A stretch of 64,000 nt of DNA from Trichinella spiralis. Its lineage: Eukaryota; Nematoda; Enoplea; Trichinellida; Trichinellidae. A program made the translations under genes and the position numbers. The notes under the pieces are model-generated. The model was not told where the DNA came from. It saw only the letters and a list, made by a program, of their open reading frames with translations, and made no database searches. Below, one piece after another: positions 24,298 through 35,705 of this stretch. Where the stretch lies: assembly GCA_000181795.3 (NCBI GenBank), contig CM012953.1, positions 4,053,923 through 4,117,922 of the forward strand. The letters run 5' to 3'. Each line of letters begins with the position of its first letter. The stretch's first letter is position 1.

Positions 24298-24680
24298 GTG
24301 TCATATTTGAAGGCGGTGGGCTTGGTAATACTCGCCGCGACAGGCCGCCAGCTGGAAGTATATCACACGATGATGACGACCGAATGATGTACAGCAGTAG
24401 TGGGTAAGAAACATTTTTTGAAAAAAAAGGCATCAGTGAAATCATGATTTAAAATTTTAGTGATCGGTATCGGGATCGCGACTATGACGGTCGAGAATAT
24501 GATAGATCTCGAAGAAGATCTCACAGTCGTGACAGAGAAAGAGGAGACAGGGGACGTCGCGACAGGGATGACTATCGTGACGGTAGAGGAGGTGGTGATT
24601 ACTACCGTAATCGTGATCGTGAATTTCGCGCTGATTACAGTCGAAGAGAAGGAAGACGTGATAGAGATCGTCGAAGATGA
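21437..24680 (+). CDS. SNRNP70: U1 small nuclear ribonucleoprotein 70 kDa (U1-70K)
   Basis: A U1 snRNP protein that binds U1 stem-loop I and helps recognise 5' splice sites in the nucleus. Nine exons: 21437-21580, 21690-21752, 21847-21901, 22016-22080, 22139-22201, 22472-22553, 24123-24224, 24313-24403 and 24461-24680. They join to 294 codons. The N-terminus ([21 protein letters not shown]) is the conserved segment that reaches U1-C/Sm. The RRM follows, with RNP2 LFVARL and RNP1 SRGYAFIEY, then [19 protein letters not shown] and [20 protein letters not shown]. The C-terminal RS/RD domain is rich in Arg-Asp and Arg-Ser. The protein is shorter than the human 437 residues because the charged tail is reduced. 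Intron 6 is 1.57 kb, far longer than the others (about 60-270 bp). Confidence 0.96.
24254..24297. repeat. (TTA)n microsatellite
   Basis: About 14 uninterrupted TTA/TAT units in an intron of the U1-70K gene. Confidence 0.9.
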
Positions 24681-25029
24681 TAAACATTACAGAATAATAT
24701 AATATATATACCATTGCAATGCTTATTTATTATTATATCCATTTAAAAGTTTGTTCATCACTTTTCTTGGGAAGTTATTTAATTTTGAGGGAAAAAATCT
24801 TTTTTTTTATTGGTTGTTATTATGAGAAATAAAATTTTCAATTATGAACAATTGTTGTTCTGCTATTTCAATCGCTTAAGTGAGGATGTGTTTTAGGACA
24901 AGAACAAAATCGAATGTATAAAATAATAATTTTACTTTCAAACCTCTCTCATCGATCGATTAAAAAAAGGCAAAGTCAGTTAGTTGGGTTAGACGGAACA
25001 ACCATGCACACCAGCCAGTCGGAAAAACA
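24681..25029. other. Intergenic between convergent genes
   Basis: 349 bp 3' flank of U1-70K and of the minus-strand gene fragment. AATAAA occurs near 24830. Nothing else recognised. Confidence 0.5.
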
Positions 25030-25404
25030 TTAAAAAGGGAAATCAAGTATTAAATGAGAAAGTGTTTTTACAATATTCGCCATCTTGATCGCAATTTCAC
25101 GCATTATCGTGAACTGGATGTGCATTGATTCTATTTCCCATTCCAATATCAGCATCTGGTCAGCGTCCTTCCCATCAGCTCTTTTGAAATACGGCAAAAC
25201 TGGTGGCTGAAAATTCCAAATTCACTCATTCCATTATTTAGGAAAAAAATACATATTCAAAGCAGAAAATCCAACTTTTTTTCTACAACTTACCAATATT
25301 TCTTTTTCAAAGAGCGATTCGCCAACGTCTGAAAAGAAATGCATTTCCACAGGTCCGCTTGCATTGATCGCCGTGATCATCATCACCGCTTCCTTCCAAG
25401 CATC
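25030..25404 (-). CDS. Unrecognised protein, two 3' exons
   Basis: Two minus-strand exons, 25404-25294 and 25206-25030, are bounded by good splice signals (tttttag acceptor, gtaagt donor, ttttcag acceptor). They join in phase 0 to a TAA stop. They encode about 95 residues: DAWKEAVMMITAINASGPVE, a MHFFSDVGESLFEKEIL strand/turn, then PPVLPYFKRADGKDADQM and a helix-rich end. I do not recognise the family. The first exon is phase 0 at its start, so at least one upstream exon is expected between 25405 and 26045. A candidate open frame with several cysteines at about 25470-25620 has no compatible donor. Possibly part of a multigene transcript downstream of the nucleoporin gene. Confidence 0.5.
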
Positions 25405-26045
25405 CTAAAAATTTTTTTTTTCAAAAAAAAGTTCATTTCATCATATATGAAAGAAAAAGAACAACAGTGTTGTGAAAACGCAATTTTCCCGTAGTGACGC
25501 ACAGCCCCCTTTGAAATGCACATGCGAAACACGCTTCCGACTCTGTTCCTTCACATGAACAACGCAACGGCATCATTTTACCAATCATTTTGTCAGTTCT
25601 CTCGTGTGCATCATCGCCTGAACAAAAAATGCATCATCTTTTTATCATTTCAAATGCAGAAGAATATTAAAAACAAACAGAAAAGTAATAATCTGGTATT
25701 GATAGTTGTTTTATTTTAGAAAACATAAAGAAAAAAACCAGAAATATTCCCACATTAAATTCTTAAAATGCATTACAATAAGTAAGGAGCATTGCACATA
25801 CATTTTTACATATCTAAAGGTTCTCTAAACTGGGAAATGGAAAAGGAGAGAAAAAAATTCAAGTCTCATTAGAATAAATGAAAAAAAAAATTGAAATTCC
25901 AACATTTCACTCATTGAAATAACAAAAAAAGCTTAATGCAATGCGTGGAAAACAAAAAATTCTATATATTCGGAATGATACAAAAAAACGACAGATGCAA
26001 TGATTAATATGAGTACAGAGGTAAAGGGTTAATTGCAAAAAAAAT
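25405..26045. other. Gap between unrecognised gene fragment and nucleoporin gene
   Basis: 641 bp. It probably contains the missing 5' exon(s) of the minus-strand gene and the 3' UTR of the nucleoporin gene. Open frames on both strands near 25470-25720 could not be joined by consistent splice sites. Confidence 0.4.
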
Positions 26046-29000
26046 TTAATTACTCTTCTTCTCTGCTGAATCGACATTTTTCCACTCATTTTGTTGTCCT
26101 TTCTGTTCTTCTATCTCCTCCTCATCCTCCTCCTCCTCCTCCTCTCTCAATTCGTTCTCCACATCGATGTCATCCCTAACAGTATGACAACAAACACATG
26201 CTAGTACATTCGGCTGATTCAGCTCCAGACAGGTTACACATCTCCAACATTGGAGGTCCGGCTTCAATTTATCCAACAAACAGCTATCTGTTCCATTATT
26301 CAAATCTTCATCTCGTTCAGCTTCAAGATCTGGTTCACTGTCAGCAGTTAACAGTTTAGCCTGGTGAATTGCTTCCATGAAATCTTTCACAGCTTCGACA
26401 TTTTTAAATTTGGCAGCCAGAGTCTCTTCGATCAATTCGTTGTCAACGAAATTTCTGCACTGCCAAATGCAGAGCCGATCGTTGCGCTCCGATATTTGTA
26501 TTTTCATTTGTTTGGTAACGTAATGATTGACAACAACTTTCAACACCTTCTCCTGACGCATCACAAGTCTGTATTTGCCAGTCCGTTTGTTACGCAACAG
26601 CTTCAAATCACCAGCACCACGTTCTTTGTACTCCTTCAAATCGGACGCGTATCTGTATAATTTACAACGCTGCTTCAATATCAATTCGTCATTTTCTTCG
26701 CCAGTAACCACATCCACCTTATCCGGCAATGGTATCACTGGCTTGAAAACAAAATCACATTCTTCTTCAATGCTATCATTTGCTGAGTATGAATGTTTCT
26801 CCGTTTCTGCATCTTCATCATTCTGTTTATTTTTAATACTACCGTCATCATTCGTTTCCTTAAAAAGTAAAGCAAATTATATACACTTATATACGAATAA
26901 ACATCGATTCATACCTCTTTCTTTGTGGTTGATAACCACGATCCAGCTTGATTAAGTGCTGCCAAAGCACCAAAGCCCCACGATTTCGAGTCCTAAAATA
27001 TTTCATTGCAAGATGCACGTAAATATATACACTAACAATGGACATAACTGAACTGAGCACAACACTTACAAGTAGACTTGATTTATCTCCATTTTGCATT
27101 TTTAATGAAAATGCATTTTCTTTGCTAGATATATCTGATTTCGCTTGTCCTAATCCAAATCCAAAAAACAGACTTTTCGATGCTGCATCTGCCTGGTCAT
27201 TATTGACTTGATTCGATGCCAAATTAGCATCTGATGTCTTTTTCATTGAATTCATATCAAAATTTTCAGTCTTGAAATTGAAAGTTTCCGGTTTCAAACT
27301 GAACCCAGTTGTCAATTTTGGTTGCGGAAAATTAAATTTCACTTGCGCATCTGCATTCGGCATCTTATTGTTTTCTTCAGCAGATTTTGTTGTTGACAAA
27401 GATGAAAAAGTGAAAAATGCAGATGAAAGATTATTTGACTGCAAACTTTCGGTTTTCGACTGACCACCACCTAACACTGATCGCTGCTTCTCATCAGCAG
27501 ATGACTTGCCGAATATGAAATCAACATCGCCAATCGCTGATTTCTTCTCCTCTTTCACCGGCATCTGCTCGTTCTTTACCGGTGAAAACGGCTTCGGTTG
27601 ACTCACTTCCACAACCTTTACCGGATTAGATGTTTCCTTTCTAATTTTGCCAAGCTGCTTTTCAATGGTCAGTTTAAATTCATTAGCCGCGTCCGATGAT
27701 GTAAACAACGCGGCCAGCGTGGTCGGCTTCATCTCGCCGTCGGAAAAATCCAAACATTGCCAACAATAAGAACGCAAACCTTTCGGCTTCAGTTCGAAAT
27801 CGGCGTCAATGTAATGATTGGCGGCAAGTTTGTGCACATGCTCTCGACGCATCACCAACCGCAATTTGCCAGTATCACCACTGCGCAAAATCTTCAACTC
27901 GCCCACGCCCCGTTCTTTGTATTCTTTCAAATCGAAGTCAAAACGGTACAATTTCACTCGGTCTTGGAAAAGCACCTCTTCGCCCTCTTCGCCAGTTTTC
28001 AAATCCACAAGATCAGGCAAAGCAATCACCGGCTCGAAGTATATATCCGGCTCATCTTCTCCAGACGACACGTCTTCATTTCCCGGACTAATCTTCGTGC
28101 TCGTAAGAGAATCACCCTGTCCAATTACTTCTTTTACTGGTGATTTGCATTCAACAGGTAAAATTGGCATTTTCTTTAAAACAGCTTCAGAATTTGGTGG
28201 TGCTTTTTCACTTTGCAAATAACATTCTTTTAAAGTAAAGCTGAATTCTTTTCTCGACAAATCTTCCAAGACGACAGATTTTTCATGGGATGGAGGTTTT
28301 GCGTTATTGGTAGGCAAATGAAAATTGCTGGCTTTCGCTGGTACTCCAGTTTGCAAACGGGTCGCTGTTGACGATGCCAATGTTGATAAATGTTGAAGAG
28401 CATTTCCAAACTGTTGAAGGTGACTTCCCACTTTCTCAATATGTTCCTATATAAAAAACAAAATTTGTAAAACGATTCACAGAACTGCATTTCGCTTACA
28501 TCAAATTTACACAGCCTTTCCAAAACTCGATCCATCTTATCAGCCATTTTTCCACACGTAGCAAGTAAATCTTTCGAAACGTTCAAGGAATCCTTTGCTA
28601 TCAAAACCTAAAGCATTATTTATTTCAGATTATTTAAAATTTGAATCAACTGTCATAAATGCTTTATTAAATTTTAAAACATTTAATCTGTACTAAAAAT
28701 ATATATATTACCACTATATACATATATTACAATGACAAATACGCTTGAAATCTTTAAAATACATGTAATCAACTGCATTAAATCTACTCTAAAATAATCA
28801 ACCTCTTAAAAATAGCCACTAACTTACTGTGGAAATAAGTTTTCAGATAATGCTTAACTGTTGCTACGTCCTGATTTATACCTTGTGTGCAAACATACCA
28901 CATAAAATCATTTTCAAATTTATAAATACATAAAATTAACAAAAACAATAAATTATAGTTTTCATAAATTATGCAACTATTTAAACTGCAACGAATTAAA

Positions 29001-29287
29001 ACCAGTTCTATTCATTTAAAGCATACATTCCAAATAAAAAACAATTACAAAAAATAAAGAATTAACATTGCAAAAACAATCATAATCATGAAATCATTAA
29101 CAAAAAATTTTAAATAAACCAACCATACTCAAAAATACTACATTTATTAAACGTATAACATAGTTACTTGATTAACTTTCTCTGCTTCACCGATTTTCTC
29201 CGCTGTTTGCAAATTTTCCATTTTTTGACACAGGTCTTTCAGACGTTCATTTTGTAAAGTTAGTTGAACAACTAGATTACAATCCAT
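26046..29287 (-). CDS. npp-9: NPP-9/Nup358-like nucleoporin with two Ran-binding domains and a RanBP2-type zinc finger
   Basis: Exons 29287-29168, 28607-28500, 28446-27070, 26992-26915 and 26858-26046 join in phase to 831 codons. A short N-terminal coiled-coil region (QLTLQNERLKDLCQKM...) comes first. RanBD1 #1 spans about residues 205-335 (FEPVIALPDLVDLKTGEEGE, RVKLYRFDFDLKEYKERGVG). A linker with FG-type repeats (LFFGFGLG, WGFGAL) follows. RanBD1 #2 spans about 600-725 (FKPVIPLPDKVDVVTGEEND, CKLYRYASDLKEYKERGAG), then a zinc finger at about 762-785 (CWRCVTCLELNQPNVLACVC, W-x-C-x2-C...C-x2-C), then an acidic Glu run. The domain set fits the cytoplasmic-face nucleoporin Nup358/RanBP2, which binds RanGTP, in the short form known from nematodes. 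TPR and cyclophilin domains are absent. A cttcag lies just upstream of the ATG. Confidence 0.85.
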
Positions 29288-30280
29288 ATTCCTGAAGATA
29301 CATTACATATAAAATAACAATCAATTAATGACAAACAATTAAAAATGAAACAAATCACTTTTAATCTTACAAAGTACTTCTACACTATTATCTGTAGTGA
29401 CTACATTATTCAATACCATTTCAGTTTGAATTAAAATGCATTAAGTACCAATTATTATGCAACAAAAACGCTTATGTTGCATATTTTCAAAGAAAAATTT
29501 AAAATAATAAAATATAAAGCATAATGACTAAAATTAAGCAAATAAAAATGCTTTAAGTCAACATACAAAAGTTATATACAAATTTGATTACCCTTGGCTA
29601 AGGCTTATAGCTGTAAATTTAAACACTCTAAAAAAATAATAATAATGTATACCTATGTGAAAAATGATGTAAAGATATCAAAAGAAGAACAAAATTCGGG
29701 AAACGTACGTCAAACACAAACACGGTAGTTACGTACAGTATGCATAAAGCATCATCATCTTTAACCTGAATAAATTAATAACTAAAGTAAACTATGTAAA
29801 TACTTTGCAAAATCTTTGTAAATATAATTAAAGAATTATAAATTTGTAAGCATGTAATTTTATTAACAATTTTGAATCACTTTCAACAATTTCAAACGTT
29901 TTGATTTATGCCCAATTTTTTAAATTCAACATTCATTTAGTCATTTTAAATTTAAAATTGGTCTATAATGTTTTATAAAATGGAATAATAAATGTTTTAT
30001 GCAATTCATTTTATTTTACTTTATGTGCTGATAAATTTGATCATCATTTAAAGTCTACCGTAATTTGACTTTTGCTCTATCGACATTAAGTTTCATAGTA
30101 TCTTGTTTATTAAATTATAATTAAATAAAATTTTAAATTTAAAGAATAAAATGAGGAAATTTTGTAATTTTTAAAAAATAAATTTAATATTATTTCTGCT
30201 TGAGTTTTATTTTACTGTAATGATCATTTGATCGTTTTTTGTTTTATGGTAGTTGTTGTTGATCACAGCAAGTGTTCAGG
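29288..30280. other. Divergent intergenic region between nucleoporin and Sds3-like genes
   Basis: About 1 kb, very AT-rich. It must contain both promoters, but no clear elements were seen. Acceptor-like YAGs sit immediately before both ATGs. Confidence 0.5.
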
Positions 30281-31838
30281 ATGAGTAATAACAGTTCTGA
30301 AAATGAAGCTACACAGAAAACGAATATTTTAAAAGAGTTTGTTAAACAACTGTTAACTGATACTTTTTAAATATAACTACTTTAGGGTATATTTGCAGAA
30401 GCGGAAATTGCTTACCCAAGAAAGTGAGAGGTTGTTCGAAGGGAAAAATGACGAGTATAACAGTTTTTGCGCAGAGGTAGATAGAAAATTAGAAGAAAGA
30501 AAGAATTTCATTTTGCGTGCAGCTCAAACTGAAGTAAGAAATTTTTATGAAATTTATTACGAGCCAAATTTTGCTATAATTTGTTTTTATGATTAGTATT
30601 TATTTTCTTTAAAATGAAATGTATAATTTTCATTATTAGTAAAATTATTTTAGGAAGATCTGATTAATGCGACCTACCGAATGACTGTGAAAAAACTTAT
30701 TGAAGACTACGGAGTATGGTGTTTTATGCCGTTCTATTTAACAGTTATTAACAATCACTTTTTAATTTAACATTAACAATTATTAACAATCAGAAATTGT
30801 GTCTTTAAGCAAAAATGTTTTATAATGCATAACGTTAGAGATTATAGAGTAATTAAATCTGATGTGTTTATAGTATGTATAATATATTTTTATGTACTAA
30901 TTTTTGTTTTTTGTTGGGCAATTTGTAAATGATATTTTGATTTGTTACACGGTTATGCAAATGGTTGAATTACAAAAAATGAATTTCAAGACTTAAAATT
31001 CTGTATTATGATAGTTAGATTATTTTTGTTCCATGTTATTAAAATTTGCAGTAAATTTCTATATTAAACTGTCTAAATTAATTGGCGAGCGATTTACCAT
31101 AATGAATCAATTTTTAGCAAGCACTAGTGGCATTAAAGCAGTCGGTATTAGATAAACTGGATGATGAACGATCGCAAATCGAAGACGAATATTTGAATGA
31201 CGACATAGGTAAAAATTTAATTGTTCAGCTAATAATTTCTTGGGCAGAAATATAAGTGATGCATGCATGATGATTTCCGAATTTCTAGCGCTGGAGTAAA
31301 AATAGAAAAATCAATATGTTGTGGTATTCGAATTATACTTTTAAGTCGATGTTTTTTAAATTATTATTTTTTAAATAATTATTTGGTTATCTTGAGCTTG
31401 AAAAATTTTCAGGTGTATTTGAATTTGGGACGTTTTTTAGCAGACGATCGTAAAGGTACTGCATTTGTCAGTCAAAAAAGAAAGCTACGCCGTCGCGCCG
31501 CTGAAGATGGTTCTCCTACAAAAGAAATTGCAGTGGATGAAAGACCACCAATGATGGTTCATCAGCTTTCCGAGGAATCTATTATGCAAGATATCATGGC
31601 TATCAGGCGAAATATGGCTTCTTCTCGGCTTCCCAAACAAGCGATCCAGTTTCAACTTCCTAATCTACCTTCCACCTCACGATCGACAAATCATTTTGAT
31701 TTGAATGATCTTAACTTAGACGATGATGACGCCGTGGATAAATTTTTGCGGTATAGTTATATTTTATTACTTTTTTTTAATTTTATTTATCTAGCATTTT
31801 TTAGGGAAAGATTAAATATCAATTTCCCAGAAAAGTGA
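30281..31838 (+). CDS. SUDS3: Sds3/BRMS1-family subunit of SIN3 histone deacetylase complex
   Basis: Nuclear co-repressor subunits of this family bridge SIN3 and HDAC through a coiled coil. Exons: 30281-30351, 30386-30533, 30654-30713, 31118-31208, 31441-31750 and 31805-31838, giving 237 codons in phase. Family features are the helical stretch VYLQKRKLLTQESERLFEGK...EERKNFILRAAQTEEDLIN, the basic patch QKRKLRRRA and the motif LSEESIMQDIMAIRR. In Sds3 these correspond to TRKLRRRP and LTDEQIMEDLRTL, as I recall. The C-terminal region is shorter than in vertebrates and ends LRERLNINFPEK. Intron 1 would be only 34 bp, so the first junction is uncertain. An acceptor-like gttcag ends one base before the ATG. 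Confidence 0.72.
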
Positions 31839-34800
31839 GTGAAGCGTCTGTCAGTATATTTGGGTATTCTAATATTGTGTTGTAGTTTTTACAAAAGTTT
31901 TATTTCATCTTTTAAACAGTTATGGAGCAGTGAAATAAAATCATACTTGCGCATGATAAGCATAAATGCGCATACCTTGTAAAATTTATGCGCGCTTAAA
32001 AACTTATATAAAGAAATATTTAAATTGTTTTATACAGTGTATGTGTATATAGTGTGTATATGAAATATATAAAAAGTATGTAATATGTGCAACTTGGAAA
32101 ATTTTATTATCATGTGTTTTTATTTTACAGTGTAATGGAAAGTGGAATACTTATTTTGAACATAAAACATCAAAAATTGATTTTTAGTCGTTATTTAATA
32201 AAATGCTGGTAGTTTTAGCTGAAAAAAAATTTTATTTTTTAATTCAAGGTATTTTCAAAATCACGTTTAAAAGCCATTAATAGGTTTAACATATATTTGG
32301 AATAATTAATTTTGATTCTGTTCCGATTATTTATATAATTTAAAGTGTGTTCAAAAAATTTAAAAAGCATAGACGGTTTATCATGTAAATAAATAAATAT
32401 ACGTATGTGGAGCAAAGAATTGTATAATCTTTGTTAAGCATATTAAATCTTTATAATTTTTTTACTTTGCTTATTTGAATACAATGAATTATTTGTTTTC
32501 ATTATGCGAAATGCTTTTATATTTTAAATCAGAAAAAAATTTTTCTTATTTTCGTAAATTATAATCTTTTTCAGATTATTTTTCATGAACCTTTTAAATA
32601 TGATTTAAAGTAATTAGTTTATTTCAATTTGTTCAAAATTCTCATTATTTTCATAAATTATTAAATAATTTATTATTATGAAATATAGTTGTCAGACATT
32701 AATTTTATTTGAAGAGTATGTTGTAAATATATGAAGTTGTTTTATGAATTCTGCTTTGTTTTTTTCTTTGAAAAATGCACAATCGTGATCACTGTATAGA
32801 AGAAGGAAGTACAATCAATAAAGCACTTATTTCAGTATATACCTGGATAACAGTTTTAATTAAAAGGAAGACATTTAGATAAACTTAAAACTTTAATGCT
32901 TTAGATAACTATTATTATTAAAAAAACTACCTAACTGTTGTGTTCGTATTTTTATTTGAAAGTATTTGTTTAATTTAAATTTTTGTAACATTAAAATTGT
33001 TTTTAAATTAAGAAAAGTATTGCAGATTTTAAAAAAGTAAAAAATATTTCAGTTGCTGATGAAAGTGTTTATAAAATTATGTGAAGTTAGACGTGAGTTC
33101 TCTTTTTTGGTCAGTTTAGATGTAATAATTTTATTTATTCATTTTTTTTAATAGAAATTCATTAAATTGTAAGGTTTGTTTTCATTAAAGAAATTAGCAA
33201 AGTTTTTCTCGTGATAAATGTAAAGGATGTAAATTTTAATTTGCACGATAATGGAGTTTTTAATGCAATTATAAAGCTGTATAACATAACATAAAAATAA
33301 AGCATTGGTTGTTTTAGGGGAAGTTTTTATTTATTTCCCAATTTACTTATTTTTATATTTGATTATAATGTTAATTTCATAGAAGGATTTTTTTTCTTTC
33401 AAAATTGCATTTTAGTGTCAATAAGATGTGCAGTTAACATTTACATCTTTAATTAAAGTATTAATATAATTTCACGTAATGAAAATTGAATAGCCAAAAT
33501 ATGATTTAAATTATTTAGAAGATACGAAATTGAATTTAAAAATGAAGTGAATTTTTAGTTCAGCTTCAGTTGAACCTTTGTTGAAAATTTATGAATTATT
33601 TAACTGAATTATAGAATTGAGATTCAATTTTCATACTTGCTTAAGCAAAGTCCGATATGCGATATTGTAATTGTGCATTGTTTTAATTGGTTGGTTCAAT
33701 TAAAGCTGAATTGTCACCATATTTTAATATCTGTTCAACATTGAACATCTTTGATTGAACGGATTGTTTTTCAACCATCATATATGTACTTTTAATGAAT
33801 TATAAAATCAGTGCACCGTGAAGAAGAATTCACACTGGCAGGTATAAATTATCCAGTTCTTGGACTAAAATTGGAAAAATTAAATTATCATCGATCGTTT
33901 TGAACAGCAAAATTATAATTATTGACTTTGTGCATCTAGTATGGAAATTTCTATTTTCTCCAAATGCGGATGTTTACCATCTAAGAATACGGATCTGAAA
34001 ATATTGTTTGCAAATCAAAATTTGTTTTCCGAAGCAAAACGACTGATAAAATGCAAGACGTAATAAAAAAATATTCTTTAGCATGCTGTTTTATTCTTTG
34101 CTTTTTAAATATCTGAGAATATTATTTAAAATTTTTTTCCCGTTTTTTATATTAATTTTTAGTAATGCGTTGAGGTAGTAGATCCTTTTTTGCTTTCTTT
34201 GCTCAATTTGAAATAATGATTTTATTAACTTTTCAACATTTTTGAATGCATGATGATTGTATATTTATGCGAATATGATATATGTTTTTCTATATAAAAG
34301 TTGAACTTTTCCATGTAAATTAGCATTACCAATAAGTATTATTTTTATAATTATGACAGTAATTTTTAATTTCATTTTAAAATTGAGGAAGGTTTGTGCC
34401 CAGAAACAAAAGCACAGAATTACAAAAAATGTTTACTTTTTAAATTAATTATTTAAAAGTTTAATTAATACAATAGTGGGATGAAAGCTTGAATGAGAAT
34501 GTTCAATTGGAGAAACATTTTTTGAAATATGAGAAAGTTTTGCTACAGTACAATTAATCCAGTTGTTAGTGTTTAATTATTCTAAACTGACAACGTGAAC
34601 AATTAAGTTGACAAGTTTAATTAATCATCAAGTTTATCTGTTTCCAACACTCCAATTTTTTTCTGTTTCATCGAACTGCTTTACGGTTGCTAAAGAAATA
34701 TTCAATTAAACATTTTAAAAAAGGTAATAAATTTACCCATCACCTATGAAAATATGCAATTTTTTATTGATATTGTAAGGTATTGAAATATCGAAGCAAA

Positions 34801-35705
34801 CATGCTCATACTCATTTGTGATCTTTATGCTGTCATTAAAGTAATTTAACTCCATTTTACTCTACATTTCACGGACTTACAATAAAATCAATAAGTGAAA
34901 GTTTTTTTATATAATAAAAAAGAGTTACATAAGCTTCTACTGTTCTATTCATCATCTGAATGTGGGCTTTGCATTGACAATAAACTGTTGAAATACGTTT
35001 CTATCACAAAATAACCGAGTAAAATTGTCATATTCTTTTTTTTAATTAGTAATTCGATCTAAATCTATATTACATTTGCATATGATAGATATGAAAATTT
35101 ACGATGTTTCTACTAATTCATAGCAACTGTGTGCAATGAAGAATAATTACAATTTAGTTGTGAAAATTTTCAAAATGTATTTTCATTTGCAAGGTGATTC
35201 ACTGTGAAATGATCAGTTGAAGTAAGTAAGGAAGTATCGCAGAGCAGCTATAATTGTCCAACGACTAAATAAATGTTGCATGGATATCAGATAGAATGAA
35301 TGGCAAGTACGAAGTTTTTGAAAGTGACGTTATTAGCGCTTTAGCATTGATGGATTGGTTGATTAATTTTTTATTGCAACGATGATAATTTTTCTCAATT
35401 GTTTAAATGAATTATTAAATTATTGTTCAAAACTTTTAGCTGACGAGCACTTGGATTGACATTGCCGAAACATTTCCTAACTACAAAGAACGATAGATCC
35501 GAGATCTACGATTTCTAGTTCCATTGAATGGAGGCGAAATGTTCAATGACAACTGCTGCTGCAACTTTCTTTTTTGCTATTAATTTTTTAATTTCCATTT
35601 TTTCCTCCATTGAAAGTTGTTTTGTTGACAAAATCAATCTGAACATCTTTCATCTATGCAACAAACGACAGTAAGTTTTACAACATCCGCTTTCACTGTT
35701 GCTTT
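31839..35705. other. Gene-poor AT-rich region
   Basis: About 3.9 kb without supported exons or RNA genes on either strand. It includes a let-7-seed-like 13-mer at 34169-34181 with no pairing arm (rejected). A richer patch near 35420-35700 probably holds the GPCR promoter or 5' UTR. Confidence 0.5.

Noticed and set aside
34169-34181. String tgaggtagtagat resembling the let-7 microRNA 5' end
   Set aside because: No complementary arm is found within about 80 bases on either side, so no precursor hairpin can form; the 3' half also differs from let-7. Probably chance.
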